Below, one piece after another: positions 1-9,303 of a DNA stretch of 64,000 nt (position 1 is the first letter of the stretch; the number at the start of each line of letters is the position of its first letter). Source of the stretch: Rhodococcus sp. Leaf278. GTDB lineage: Bacteria; Actinomycetota; Actinomycetes; Mycobacteriales; Mycobacteriaceae. Below the pieces are notes generated by a model. The model saw only the letters and a list, made by a program, of their open reading frames with translations, made no database searches and was not told where the DNA came from. The stretch covers positions 1-64,000 of the forward strand of contig NZ_LMRR01000034.1 in the NCBI RefSeq assembly GCF_001426085.1. The letters run 5' to 3'. The position numbers and the translations under genes are program-made.

Positions 1-554
1 GACGATCATCGCCGTCGACCGCGACAAAGGAAAACTCGACTGGGCTCTCGACCTCGGTGCCACCCACACCGTCGACGCCTCCGCCGTCGACGCGGTCGAA
101 GCCATTCAGGAGTTGACCGGCGGGTTCGGTGCCGATGTCGTCATCGACGCCGTCGGTCGCCCGGAAACGTGGAAACAAGCCTTCTACGCCCGCGATCTGG
201 CCGGGACCGTGGTCCTCGTCGGGGTCCCGACCCCGGAGATGACCCTCGAGATGCCGCTCATCGACTTCTTCTCCCGCGGCGGATCGCTCAAGTCGTCCTG
301 GTACGGCGACTGCCTGCCCGAGCGCGACTTCCCGCAGTTGGTGGATCTGTATCAGCAGGGCCGGTTGCCGCTCGAGAAGTTCGTCTCCGAACGCATCGGC
401 ATCGACGACGTCGAGGCCGCGTTCGACAAGATGCATCAGGGCACCGTGCTGCGTCGAGAAGTTCGTCTCCGAACGCATCGGCATCGACGACGTCGAGGCC
501 GCGTTCGACAAGATGCATCAGGGCACCGTGCTGCGTTCGGTCGTGGTCCTGTGA
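1..554 (+). CDS. Zinc-dependent alcohol dehydrogenase, C-terminal part, frameshifted at its 3' end
   Basis: The window opens inside this gene; the reading frame starts at base 2. The visible part is the end of the Rossmann NAD-binding domain and the C-terminal substrate domain of a medium-chain zinc alcohol dehydrogenase. It resembles the S-(hydroxymethyl)mycothiol/formaldehyde dehydrogenase group ([12 protein letters not shown], then [19 protein letters not shown]). An 82-bp perfect tandem duplication at 372-535 adds one copy that is not a multiple of three. Without it the protein would end VLRSVVVL with TGA at 552-554, a typical family ending. With it the frame runs through the second copy out of phase and continues without a stop into the downstream gene. 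From memory, the pairing with an MBL-fold gene matches the mycobacterial adhE2-Rv2260 pair. The family is well supported; the exact substrate is inferred. Confidence 0.8.
372..535. repeat. 82-bp perfect tandem duplication (two copies)
   Basis: Bases 372-453 and 454-535 are identical, in head-to-tail arrangement with period 82. The duplication lies in the last codons of the alcohol dehydrogenase gene. Because 82 is not divisible by three it shifts the frame and removes the native stop at 552-554 from the translated frame. It may be a recent replication-slippage mutation or an assembly artefact. Confidence 0.95.
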
Positions 555-1183
555 GCGGGACCTTCCGAGTCCAGAACGTCGTCACCTCCGGGACGTTCGC
601 TCTCGACGGCGGCGAGTGGGATGTGGACAACAACATCTGGCTGATCGGCGACGACGACGAGGTAGTCATCGTCGACGCCGCCCACACCGCCGCACCGATC
701 GTCGACGCCGTCGCCGGCCGAACCGTCCGCGCGATCGTCTGCACTCACGGTCACAACGACCACGTCACCGTCGCCCCGCAACTCTCGATCGAGTTGGATG
801 CGCCGATTCTGCTGCACAGCGCCGACGACATGCTGTGGGAGCAGACCCATCCCGGCGTCGGGCACATGGTCCTCGAGGACGGCCAGCGGATCACCGTCGC
901 TGGAACCGACATCCTGGCGCTGCACACCCCCGGGCATTCACCCGGCTCGACGTGCCTGTACCTACCCGAAGCAGGGGAGTTGTTCTCCGGCGACACCCTC
1001 TTCTCGGGCGGCCCGGGAGCCACCGGACGCTCGTTCTCGGATTTCCCGACCATCATCGGATCCATCCGCGATCGGCTCTTCGCGCTGCCCGTCGACACCC
1101 GCGTCAACACCGGCCACGGTGACGGAACCCGCATCGGCGACGAAGCACCGCACCTCGAGGAGTGGATCGCCCGCGGGAGCTGA
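551..1183 (+). CDS. MBL-fold (metallo-beta-lactamase superfamily) hydrolase
   Basis: This is a 210-residue protein if it starts at GTG 551, which overlaps the ancestral dehydrogenase stop as GTGA. The zinc-binding signature CTHGHNDHV (HxHxDH) sits near residue 60, with later metal-ligand motifs [17 protein letters not shown] and NTGHGDGT. The domain resembles glyoxalase-II-like hydrolases. From memory, a gene of this type follows mycothiol-dependent dehydrogenase genes in mycobacteria, so a role in hydrolysing a mycothiol thioester or conjugate is plausible but inferred. Because of the upstream 82-bp duplication, the dehydrogenase frame now reads directly into this gene with no intervening stop, so a fused polypeptide ending at 1183 is predicted. 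Confidence 0.85.
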   Translation: MSGTFRVQNVVTSGTFALDGGEWDVDNNIWLIGDDDEVVIVDAAHTAAPIVDAVAGRTVRAIVCTHGHNDHVTVAPQLSIELDAPILLHSADDMLWEQTHPGVGHMVLEDGQRITVAGTDILALHTPGHSPGSTCLYLPEAGELFSGDTLFSGGPGATGRSFSDFPTIIGSIRDRLFALPVDTRVNTGHGDGTRIGDEAPHLEEWIARGS

Positions 1184-1295
1184 ATTCGCGACACCGCGGC
1201 GGGTCGCCTGCCGCGTTCGAGGTCGTCGGAATGAGACAGTGGTGGGGCGCCGGAGCGTGTGCTGCGGCGTCCCACCGACCCGAAGAGGACGTCTT

Positions 1296-2006
1296 GTGAG
1301 CCCCGCCGCACGCAGAACCCGCCTGTCCATCGCCGCGACCCCGGCAGCGATCGCAGCTCTCGTGCTGGTCGGCTGCAGCTCCACCGTCACGGGCACTCCC
1401 GAGCCCAGTGCGGGTGCCCCCACCTCGTCGTCGCAGTCCGGCGTGGATCTGAACACGTTGCTGATCGACCCGTCCAGCTTCCCGGCACCGTACGACGCCC
1501 TGGTGCTGCCCCAGCAGGCCATCTCGCAGGCCGCCCCCGACCTCAGCGGGATACCGGCCGGTGCCGAGGTCAGTCCAGCCGGATGCAAACCTGCCGATCA
1601 GGATTTCGGCCCCACCGGTACGGCCATGATCGTCGGCACCGACAACGACAGCCGGTCGACCATCTCGATCGAATTGACTGCAGTGGACGAACCGCTCTCG
1701 GCGCGCAAGGAGCAGCTCGAACAATGCGGCGAGGTCACGGCAACCAAATCGGGCGCAACCTCGACGGTGACCTCCACGTTGACCCCTGCACCCCCGATCG
1801 ATGCGGACGACACGTTGGCCGTCCGTCAGACGGTGGCGTCGGGAGCCGGTGGCGACGCGGTCACGCAGTCGATGCTGACGCTCATGGCACAGATCGACAA
1901 CGTCCGGGTGTCGGCGACCTTCATGTCGTTCGGTTCCGAGACGCCCGACGCGATGACGCTCGACGAGCTCTTCACTGCGGCGGTGCAGAAGGTCAAACAA
2001 AGCTGA
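1296..2006 (+). CDS. Secreted lipoprotein, DUF5642/LpqN-like
   Basis: A 236-residue protein starting at GTG 1296. The N-terminus has positive charges, a hydrophobic stretch rich in Ala/Leu and a lipobox (LVGC) near residue 26, so it should be a membrane-anchored lipoprotein. A Ser/Thr/Pro-rich linker follows, then a globular extracellular domain starting about residue 50. That domain resembles the small sensor/lipoprotein domains of mycobacterial DUF5642 and LpqN type. Two Cys residues in the domain (AGCKPAD and LEQCGEV) could form a disulfide. No operon partner is obvious; the gene stands alone between short gaps. Function is unknown. Confidence 0.75.
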   Translation: MSPAARRTRLSIAATPAAIAALVLVGCSSTVTGTPEPSAGAPTSSSQSGVDLNTLLIDPSSFPAPYDALVLPQQAISQAAPDLSGIPAGAEVSPAGCKPADQDFGPTGTAMIVGTDNDSRSTISIELTAVDEPLSARKEQLEQCGEVTATKSGATSTVTSTLTPAPPIDADDTLAVRQTVASGAGGDAVTQSMLTLMAQIDNVRVSATFMSFGSETPDAMTLDELFTAAVQKVKQS

Positions 2007-2155
2007 TGCGCGCCTAGCAGAAGTGGCAGACAGACAACGGTCGACAACTGCGCGTGGGCACGGTTCGTGCACAGGAGGCCGGTGCTCCACAGGGCAGTAC
2101 GGAGGCCCAGCTCACGCCGAATTCTACGAAGCCGGTGCCGCGAGAATTTCGGTTC

Positions 2156-3268
2156 ATGAACACACCGATGAATTCTCACGACAATGTCCACTCTCGCCGC
2201 CACGTCCGACTCGGCGACGCCGGCGATCTGATGGCGGCGGTACCGGCCATGCTCGGCTTTCATCCCCACCGTTCGATCGTGCTCATCGCGGTCGAGGACG
2301 GTGGCGCGGGCGTCGGACCCACGATGCGCCACGACTTGGTGCTGGCAGGTGAGCACATCGATCGTCGCGCCGGCAGCGGCACTCGTACGACCCCGGAGAT
2401 GCTCGACGTCATCGGCTATCTCGCGGGCTATTGCGCGTCGGAGAACATCCCGGCCGTCATTGCGGTGTTCGTCGACGACCGGCTCGATCGGGCCGTCCGC
2501 GGTGTCCATCTGCTCGATGTCGAGGCCGTGGTGGGGGAGCTCGTCACCACTCTTGCATCGTTCGGGATAGAGCTCAGTTGCGCCCTCGCGACGGCGGAGA
2601 TCGCCGACTCCGCCGTGTGGTGGTCGCTGTCCGGGCCCCAGCGGCACGGCCGGATGTCCGATCCGTCGACGTCGCCGCTGACCGTCGCCCGCGTACTCGA
2701 CGGCTACTCGGTACGACGGTCGAGGCGAGAGCTGGCCGAGACCATCGCGCCGGGCCCCGAGGGCACAGTACGGGCCGTGGCCGCCGAAATCTCGCGGCTC
2801 GGTCGAAGCGGACGTTCTCGCAGCGACGAGTTGACGGCTGTCCTGTCCTACGTTGCGCGGGCCCCGTACGACACCGAATTGGACCCGGTCGACATTGCTC
2901 GGATCGCTGTCGCGATTCGTGTGGTTCAGGTTCGCGACGCGCTGCTTGCCTTGACGCTCGGCGACGATGCGGGGTTCGTCGAGGAGTTCTGGGCGATGAT
3001 CTCCCGTGTGCTGCCCAGGCGCGAACGAGCGATTGCTGCAACGCTTCTGGCGTTCAGCGCGTATGTGCGCGGCGACGGACCGATGGCCCGTATCGCGATC
3101 GATGCGGCCCTGGAAGTGGATGAGAAGTACAGCCTGGCGCTCTTGCTGGACAGATCCCTCAGTGTCGGTGCCGGCCCGGAACTCGTTCGCGAAGTCGCCG
3201 AAAGTGGATTCGCCTGTGCACGTGCGTGCGGCGTTCGGCTACCCGGCGATCCGTTCGGCCGACGCTGA
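2156..3268 (+). CDS. DUF4192 domain-containing protein
   Basis: A 370-residue cytoplasmic protein with the DUF4192 signature at its N-terminus (DAGDLMAAVPAMLGFHPHRS), a family found almost only in actinobacteria and without assigned function. The rest is predicted alpha/beta and helical, with no membrane segment or signal peptide. ATG 2156 is chosen because it gives the complete domain; a second in-frame ATG at 2168 is equally possible, and neither has a strong ribosome site. The gene converges on galE with only 16 bp between the stop codons. Confidence 0.8.
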   Translation: MNTPMNSHDNVHSRRHVRLGDAGDLMAAVPAMLGFHPHRSIVLIAVEDGGAGVGPTMRHDLVLAGEHIDRRAGSGTRTTPEMLDVIGYLAGYCASENIPAVIAVFVDDRLDRAVRGVHLLDVEAVVGELVTTLASFGIELSCALATAEIADSAVWWSLSGPQRHGRMSDPSTSPLTVARVLDGYSVRRSRRELAETIAPGPEGTVRAVAAEISRLGRSGRSRSDELTAVLSYVARAPYDTELDPVDIARIAVAIRVVQVRDALLALTLGDDAGFVEEFWAMISRVLPRRERAIAATLLAFSAYVRGDGPMARIAIDAALEVDEKYSLALLLDRSLSVGAGPELVREVAESGFACARACGVRLPGDPFGRR

Positions 3269-3284
3269 TCGCGCTGCGAGCGCG

Positions 3285-4265
3285 TCAGTGTGCGGCGTGG
3301 GAACGATCGCCGAGTTGCTGCAGAAAGGCCCAGGCGTCGGCCACGATCCGATCGAGATCGGCGAGCTCGGGCGACCACTTCAGCTCCTCCATCGCTCGTG
3401 CGCTGGAGGCGATGAGAACGGCAGGATCGCCCGCGCGACGGGGAGCGTGGTCGACGGTGATGGGCAGCCCGGTGACCCTCTCGCAGGACGAGATCACCTC
3501 GTGCACAGAGAATCCGGTACCGCTACCGAGGTTGTAGACGGTGTGCTCACCCGGTTGCGCCGCGTCGACCGCAAGAATGTGCGCTTCGGCGAGATCAGCG
3601 ACGTGTATGTAGTCGCGGACGGCCGTGCCGTCGGGAGTGGGCCAGTCCGTGCCGAATACCGAGATCTTCTCGCGCTGCCCGAGCGCAACCTGCAGCACGA
3701 GCGGGATCAGATGGGTTTCGACGACACGATTCTCACCGAAACCGTTGTACGCACCGGCGACGTTGAAATAGCGGAGGCTGGTGGCGGCCAGACCGTACGC
3801 CGACGCATAGGACGTGATCGCATGGTCGATCGCGAGTTTGGTGGCACCGTAAGGATTGGTAGGCCGGGTAGGAGCATCCTCGGTGATCGGCGTCTTCTCG
3901 GGTTCGCCGTACGTGGCAGCGGTCGAGGAGAACACCAGTTTCGGAGTGCCGGAGGCACGCATCGCGTCGAGCAGGGCCAGCGTGGTGACCACATTCCCGC
4001 TCCAGTACTTGTCGGGTGCGACCACCGACTCGCCCACGAGCGACTGCGCGGCAAAATGCAGAACGGCATCGAACCCGCCGCCGCTCAGCACCTCCGCAGC
4101 CACATCTCTGACGTCACCCTCGACGAACGTGGCACCATCGGGCACAGCGTCCCGGTTCCCGGTGGACAGGTTGTCCACGACGACGACGTCGTGGCCGCGC
4201 TCGAGGAGCACGGCTGCACACACACTGCCGACGTACCCTGCACCACCGGTAACCAGAAGCTTCAC
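3285..4265 (-). CDS. galE: UDP-glucose 4-epimerase
   Basis: A 326-residue extended short-chain dehydrogenase/reductase that interconverts UDP-glucose and UDP-galactose, supplying galactose for the arabinogalactan cell wall and the Leloir pathway. Seen directly: the NAD-binding GGAGYVG motif at residues 7-13, the catalytic YxxxK (Tyr139, Lys143), the SST region near 113-115, and NPYGATK. Length matches bacterial GalE. It lies 46 bp downstream of ideR on the same strand, so the two are probably co-transcribed; the dtxR-galE arrangement is known in corynebacteria. Confidence 0.95.
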   Translation of the reverse strand: MKLLVTGGAGYVGSVCAAVLLERGHDVVVVDNLSTGNRDAVPDGATFVEGDVRDVAAEVLSGGGFDAVLHFAAQSLVGESVVAPDKYWSGNVVTTLALLDAMRASGTPKLVFSSTAATYGEPEKTPITEDAPTRPTNPYGATKLAIDHAITSYASAYGLAATSLRYFNVAGAYNGFGENRVVETHLIPLVLQVALGQREKISVFGTDWPTPDGTAVRDYIHVADLAEAHILAVDAAQPGEHTVYNLGSGTGFSVHEVISSCERVTGLPITVDHAPRRAGDPAVLIASSARAMEELKWSPELADLDRIVADAWAFLQQLGDRSHAAH

Positions 4266-4311
4266 TGTTCGCTCTCCCTCACACGCTCGCGGCGCAGCCG
4301 GCAGTGTGAGG

Positions 4312-4998
4312 TCAGACCCTCTTCACCTGGACGGCATGCGCCATTTCGTCGGATATGTCGACACCGCTGTGTCCTGGCACGGTGATCGTGACGGACCCGG
4401 GCTTGGCCTCGACTGTAACCCGCGCGTCGGGAACGACGCCCGCTTCACGAAGCTGGGCTATCACTTCGGGATCGGACTGAACGTGCTCGGCCAGACGGCG
4501 TACGACCACTGCGGTCGGCTGGCCGACCGGCACATCGGTGAGACGGATGAGGGCCTCGGGTGCAAGGGTCGACTGACCGAGACCGAGCTCGGCCAACCCG
4601 GGGATGGGGTTCCCGTACGGCGATGTGGTCGGGTTGTTCAGCACGGCGACCAGACGACGCTCGACTTCCTCGCTCATCACGTGCTCCCAACGGCACGCCT
4701 CGGCGTGTACGTCTTCCCAACGCAGACCGATGATGTCCACCAGCAGCCGTTCCGCCAAGCGGTGTTTACGCATGACGGCAACTGCCAGACTGCGACCTTT
4801 CTCGGTCAGCTCGAGGTGCCGATCTCCTGCGACGGACAGCAGGCCGTCGCGCTCCATTCGCGCAACGGTTTGGCTGACGGTGGGACCACTTTGTTCTAGC
4901 CGTTCGGCGATTCGCGCGCGAAGCGGAATCACACCCTCTTCTTCCAAATCGTAGATCGTCCGGAGGTACATCTCCGTGGTGTCGACCAGATCCTTCAC
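4312..4998 (-). CDS. ideR: Iron-dependent transcriptional repressor IdeR (DtxR family)
   Basis: A 228-residue DtxR-family regulator that represses iron uptake and activates iron storage when Fe(II) is bound. The start is GTG 4998, chosen because it puts the metal ligands exactly at the IdeR numbering: Met10, Cys102, Glu105, His106 (one site) and His79, Glu83, His98 (the other). The winged helix-turn-helix occupies about residues 1-73, the dimerisation/metal domain about 74-140, and an SH3-like C-terminal domain follows. It is transcribed toward galE. A candidate IdeR box for one target lies at 31564-31582. Confidence 0.95.
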   Translation of the reverse strand: MKDLVDTTEMYLRTIYDLEEEGVIPLRARIAERLEQSGPTVSQTVARMERDGLLSVAGDRHLELTEKGRSLAVAVMRKHRLAERLLVDIIGLRWEDVHAEACRWEHVMSEEVERRLVAVLNNPTTSPYGNPIPGLAELGLGQSTLAPEALIRLTDVPVGQPTAVVVRRLAEHVQSDPEVIAQLREAGVVPDARVTVEAKPGSVTITVPGHSGVDISDEMAHAVQVKRV

Positions 4999-5183
4999 AC
5001 TCAACCCCTTCGTCGGGCTCGATCCTACCGTCAGCGCCCCGAAATCGGCGCTGCACCCAACCGGCACGGGCGCGGCGCACCACAACGGTGCTCATCGTTT
5101 CCCGTGGCTTCTCACAGGGGGACATGAAGGACAACACCGGAACCGTGCCACACCATCCCACCCGACAACGTAGTTTTGTCCGT

Positions 5184-6452
5184 ATGTCTGACAAGGCGAC
5201 ACGCGCCGCCGAGTACATCCCGAACGACCCCGCGGACATCGTCGTGTGGAGCAAGGATTATCTCGGCTACCGGTGGAGCGACGACCACCCGATGAATCCC
5301 ACTCGACTCGATCTGACCATGGCACTGGCCACCGACATCGGAGTGCTCGCGGGAGTCGAACTCGTCGAACCCTCGGCCGCCCCGGATTCCGAGCTGCTCC
5401 GATTTCACACGAGCGCCTACATCGAGGCGGTCAAACGAGCACCGTCGCAGGGCCCGGCCCTTCGTGATCCCGACGATGTCGTCCATGGGCTCGGTTCCGA
5501 CGACAATCCGGTGTTTCCGCAGATGCACGAGGCCAGCGCCATGCTCGCCGGTGGATCCCTCGCCGCAGCGCGCGAGATCGCGTCGGGTCGTGCTCGCCGC
5601 GCGGTGAGTATCGGTGGCGGCATGCACCATGCCATGGCGGACTGGGCCTCGGGCTTCTGCGTCTACAACGACGCCGCGATTGCCATCTCGTGGTTGCTGG
5701 ACAACGGATTCGACAGAATTGCGTACATCGACGTCGACGCCCATCACGGTGACGGCGTCCAGGCAGCGTTTCTCGGCGACCCCCGCGTACTCACCGTCTC
5801 CCTGCACCAACATCCGGCGACACTGTGGCCGAACACCGGTTGGTCTACCGAGGTGGGAACCGAAGGCGGTGAAGGAACCTCGATCAACGTCCCGTTGCTG
5901 CCGGGCACCGCAGATCGGTTGTGGTTGCGTGCGTTCCACGCGATCGTCCCCGGCGCCATAGGGGCGTTCAAGCCCCAGATCATCGTCAGTCAATGCGGTG
6001 TCGACAGTCACCGCGAGGATCCCCTCGCGGATCTCGCCCTGACCGTCGACGGCCAGAATGCCGCATTCCTGGCCATGCGCGATCTCGCCGACAAGCACTC
6101 CGAGGGCAGATGGTTGGCCGTCGGCGGCGGCGGATACGGCCTCGTGCGTGTGGTCCCGCGCTCGTGGACGTACCTCATCGCCGCTGCGCTCGGCCGCGAG
6201 ATCGATCCGACATCAGCGCTGCCGGACACCTGGCGTGAGCGAGTGCGGACGATGGCACCGAGTGTCGACCTCCCGCAGACCATGGGTGACGGGGGAGATG
6301 TGGACTATCCCGCCTGGGACGGACCCGGTGGGTCGCTCGCCGGAACCGACGGCACCGACAGGGCGCTCGAACGCGTCGACTCGGCGATCACAGCCACCCG
6401 TCGAGCAGTGTTTCCGCTGCTCGGACTCGATCCGGAGGACCCGCGTGACTGA
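5184..6452 (+). CDS. acuC: Histone deacetylase-family protein deacetylase AcuC
   Basis: A 422-residue class I/II-type zinc deacetylase of the AcuC group. Seen directly: the catalytic His pair in GGGMHHA (about 148-149), zinc ligands Asp185 and His187 in YIDVDAHHGDG, Asp274 in SQCGVDSH, and the catalytic Tyr318 in GGGGYGL. In Bacillus, AcuC deacetylates and reactivates acetyl-CoA synthetase. Start ATG 5184 is preferred because the conserved domain begins soon after it; earlier in-frame starts would add a low-complexity leader. Its stop overlaps the next gene, an acetyltransferase of the Pat type, by 8 nt, so the eraser and probable writer are co-expressed. Confidence 0.93.
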   Translation: MSDKATRAAEYIPNDPADIVVWSKDYLGYRWSDDHPMNPTRLDLTMALATDIGVLAGVELVEPSAAPDSELLRFHTSAYIEAVKRAPSQGPALRDPDDVVHGLGSDDNPVFPQMHEASAMLAGGSLAAAREIASGRARRAVSIGGGMHHAMADWASGFCVYNDAAIAISWLLDNGFDRIAYIDVDAHHGDGVQAAFLGDPRVLTVSLHQHPATLWPNTGWSTEVGTEGGEGTSINVPLLPGTADRLWLRAFHAIVPGAIGAFKPQIIVSQCGVDSHREDPLADLALTVDGQNAAFLAMRDLADKHSEGRWLAVGGGGYGLVRVVPRSWTYLIAAALGREIDPTSALPDTWRERVRTMAPSVDLPQTMGDGGDVDYPAWDGPGGSLAGTDGTDRALERVDSAITATRRAVFPLLGLDPEDPRD

Positions 6453-9177
6453 TCCGACCGGCACCTCGTCGCCGGATTCCCCGTCCGACGAACCTGCCGC
6501 TGAGCCCAGCGCACACGACCTGGCACGAGAGCGCGCGGAAACGTCGTTCCCGCGCCATTGGGTTGCCGACGTACTGACATCCGACGGTGGCGTCGTGCAC
6601 CTTCGCCCTATCGTCCCGTCGGACTCCGAGCGCATCGTCGCCTTCCACGGGCGACTCTCCGAGCGGACCAGGTACCTCCGGTATTTCGGTCCCTACCCCA
6701 CCATGCCCCAGCGCGACGTGCTCAACTTCACCACCGTCGATCACCACGACCGGGTTGCGTTCGTCGCCGTACTCGGTGACGACATCATCGCGGTCGGCCG
6801 GTACGAACGTCTGCCCGAGGGCGACGGCAACTCGGCCGAAGTGGCCTTCGTCGTCGCCGACGCACACCAGGGCCGCGGACTCGGACCGATTCTGCTCGAA
6901 CATCTCGCAGGGGCTGCGGCCGAGAACGGCGTCGACATGTTCGTGGCCGAGGTGCTCGCCGAGAACCGGAACATGGTCACGGTCTTCCGAGAGGCGGGCT
7001 ACCAGGTCAGCAGGTCCTTCGAGGGCGGCGTGCTGCGGCTGGAATTTGCCATCGATCCGAGCGAGGCACTGCTGTCGGTGCGCAATTCACGTGAGCGAGC
7101 CGCCGAGGCCCGCAGCGTCCGCAACGTGCTCAGTCCCCGTTCGGTGGCCGTGATCGGAGCGTCGACGGACAGCTCGAAGGTGGGCAATGCAGTGCTCGCG
7201 AATCTGTTGGCCGGCAACTTCACCGGCCCCGTCTATCCGGTCAACGCAGACCATCGATCGGTCCGCGGCGTTCGTGCCTACGCCACGGTGCACGACATTC
7301 CCGACCCCGTGGATCTCGCGATCGCCGCGGTTCCGGCCGACGCCATCGACGCAGTACTCGACGACTGTCTCGACAAAGGTGTGAAAGCACTGTTGGTGGT
7401 GTCGGGTGGATTCGGCGAGACCGGTCCTGCGGGGCAGGAGAGCGAGCGCCGACTGGTGCTCGCAGCGCGGGCGCACGGGATGCGATTGATCGGGCCCAAC
7501 GCGCTCGGAGTGGCGAACACCGACCCCGAGTTCGGTTTGAACGCCACGCTCGCTCCGCATCTGCCGACGCCCGGCAACGTCGGTTTCTTCTGTCAGTCCG
7601 GCGCTCTCGGCATCGCGATCCTGGACGAGGCGGCCAACCGCAGGCTCGGTCTCTCCACATTCGTCTCGGCAGGCAACCGCGCCGACGTGTCCGGCAACGA
7701 TCTGCTGCAGTACTGGGACTCGGACCCGGCTACCGAGGTGATCCTGCTGTACCTCGAGAGCTTCGGTAACCCCAGAAAGTTCACCAGAATCGCCCGTCGG
7801 GTGGCGCGTAGCAAGCCCATCATCGCCGTCAAGAGTGGACGCGGAGCCGTTCCGCCCGCACATGCGATCGGTGCCGACATCGACGATTCGATCGTCCGCG
7901 CTCTGTTCGCACAGGCCGGAGTCATCCAGGTCGACACGATCTCCGAGTTGTTCGACTGCGCCGTTTTGTTCGGTAATCAGCCTCTCCCGGTCGGGCCGAG
8001 AGTCGCAGTCGTCGGGAACTCGACGGCGCTCGGTGTGCTGGCGGTCGATGCTGCGCGGGCCAAGGGTTTGCACGCGAGTACACCCATCGATGTGGGGCCC
8101 CAAGCCGGTCCCGAGAATTTCGCCGAGGCCGTCTCGTCAGCGCTCGCCGCGTCGGACATCGACGCTGTCATCGTCGTGTTCGTGCCCCCTGTTGCCGTCG
8201 AGGTCGAACCGTTCGCGGCGGCCCTGGGAAACGCCGTCCGGGGATCCGACAAGCCCGTGCTGTCCACGTTCCTCGCCACCGAGGGTATTCCCGACGTACT
8301 GGCCGTACGAGGGCCGAGCGGTCATCCGATTCGTGGTTCGGTTCCCTCGTACTCGAGCCCGGAGCGGGCGGTTGCTGCTCTCGCCGCGGCATGGCGCTAC
8401 TCCTCGTGGCGTTCGCGACCGGTGTCGAACCTGGTTCGGCCCAAGAGCATCGATTCCGAGGGTGCGAAGAACCTGGTCGAGCGATGGCGTTCGGCCGGTG
8501 ATCGTGGACGCTGGCTCTCGGATGTCGAGACCGCAGAACTGCTTGCATGCTACGGGTTGGAGGTGGTCCCGTTCCGCGTCGTGACCGACGAGGACGAGGC
8601 CGTTGCCGCAGCCGACGAGCTGGGCTACCCGGTGGCGGTCAAGGCGACGGGGGAACGGTGGCGGCACCGACCCGATCTCGGGGGAGTGCGGCTGGATATG
8701 GCGGACGCTTCCGCAGTCCGGGTGGCGTACCGCAATCTGGCAGCCGATTCGGGCGAGCCGCTGCTGCACGTGCAGCGGATGGCGGTCAAAGGAATCGGCT
8801 GCGTCGTACGGGTTCAGGACGACCCGTCGTTCGGCTCGCTCATCTCGTTCGGTCTGGCCGGAGTCATCTCGGACCTGTTGGGCGACCGGGCGTTTCGGGT
8901 CCTTCCGTTGACCGAGGACGAAGCTGCCCAATTGATCGACGCGCCCAAGGCTGCGCCGCTGCTGTCCGGGTATCGCAATGCGGTGCCTGTCGACAAGAAG
9001 GCCTTGATCGACCTGGTTCAGCGGATATCCGCACTCGCAGAGGACATCCCCGACATTCGGGAAATTTCGTGCGAGCCGGTGCTGGCGTCCGCCGAAGGCG
9101 CGCACATCACCGATGCGCGCGTGCGCATAGGGCCAGAACCGACCAAGGCAGATCTCGGCCCACGTCGGCTGCGCTGA
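6445..9177 (+). CDS. Pat-like protein lysine acetyltransferase: N-terminal GNAT fused to ADP-forming acyl-CoA synthetase-like domains
   Basis: A 910-residue protein starting at GTG 6445 behind a GGAGG site that lies inside acuC. Domain order: GNAT acetyltransferase at about 45-205 with the acetyl-CoA loop QGRGLG at 142-147; CoA-binding Rossmann domain from about 230 (SVAVIGAST); succinyl-CoA-ligase-like domains; and a C-terminal ATP-grasp domain from about 690. GNAT-first order is the type described for Streptomyces PatA, the reverse of Salmonella Pat. At about 472-480, where active NDP-forming acetate-CoA ligases carry a catalytic His in an SHTG motif, this protein reads AHAIGADID. The ligase part is therefore probably a sensory or regulatory module. 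Likely substrate: acyl-CoA synthetases. Confidence 0.88.
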   Translation: MTDPTGTSSPDSPSDEPAAEPSAHDLARERAETSFPRHWVADVLTSDGGVVHLRPIVPSDSERIVAFHGRLSERTRYLRYFGPYPTMPQRDVLNFTTVDHHDRVAFVAVLGDDIIAVGRYERLPEGDGNSAEVAFVVADAHQGRGLGPILLEHLAGAAAENGVDMFVAEVLAENRNMVTVFREAGYQVSRSFEGGVLRLEFAIDPSEALLSVRNSRERAAEARSVRNVLSPRSVAVIGASTDSSKVGNAVLANLLAGNFTGPVYPVNADHRSVRGVRAYATVHDIPDPVDLAIAAVPADAIDAVLDDCLDKGVKALLVVSGGFGETGPAGQESERRLVLAARAHGMRLIGPNALGVANTDPEFGLNATLAPHLPTPGNVGFFCQSGALGIAILDEAANRRLGLSTFVSAGNRADVSGNDLLQYWDSDPATEVILLYLESFGNPRKFTRIARRVARSKPIIAVKSGRGAVPPAHAIGADIDDSIVRALFAQAGVIQVDTISELFDCAVLFGNQPLPVGPRVAVVGNSTALGVLAVDAARAKGLHASTPIDVGPQAGPENFAEAVSSALAASDIDAVIVVFVPPVAVEVEPFAAALGNAVRGSDKPVLSTFLATEGIPDVLAVRGPSGHPIRGSVPSYSSPERAVAALAAAWRYSSWRSRPVSNLVRPKSIDSEGAKNLVERWRSAGDRGRWLSDVETAELLACYGLEVVPFRVVTDEDEAVAAADELGYPVAVKATGERWRHRPDLGGVRLDMADASAVRVAYRNLAADSGEPLLHVQRMAVKGIGCVVRVQDDPSFGSLISFGLAGVISDLLGDRAFRVLPLTEDEAAQLIDAPKAAPLLSGYRNAVPVDKKALIDLVQRISALAEDIPDIREISCEPVLASAEGAHITDARVRIGPEPTKADLGPRRLR

Positions 9178-9202
9178 CCGAGACCGGCTTCGAAACGGCG
9201 GA

Positions 9203-9243
9203 AGCCGAGTCGACGTCCCCGGGTGGGAAATGTCGACTCGGCT
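9203..9243. terminator. Hairpin between convergent pat-like gene and sigB
   Basis: A perfect 12-bp inverted repeat (AGCCGAGTCGAC / GTCGACTCGGCT) with a 17-nt loop lies between the convergent stops at 9177 and 9304. There is no long T-tract, so it may be a GC-type bidirectional terminator. Confidence 0.6.
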
Positions 9244-9303
9244 ACCGCATGCGTCGGCTGGAACCGGGATGGTTACCGCTGCTCCACCGGTCGGTGGCTG
9301 CGC

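Noticed and set aside
5112-6098. 328-codon minus-strand open frame antisense to acuC
   Set aside because: Shadow of acuC with no domain; the plus-strand product has all catalytic residues of AcuC.
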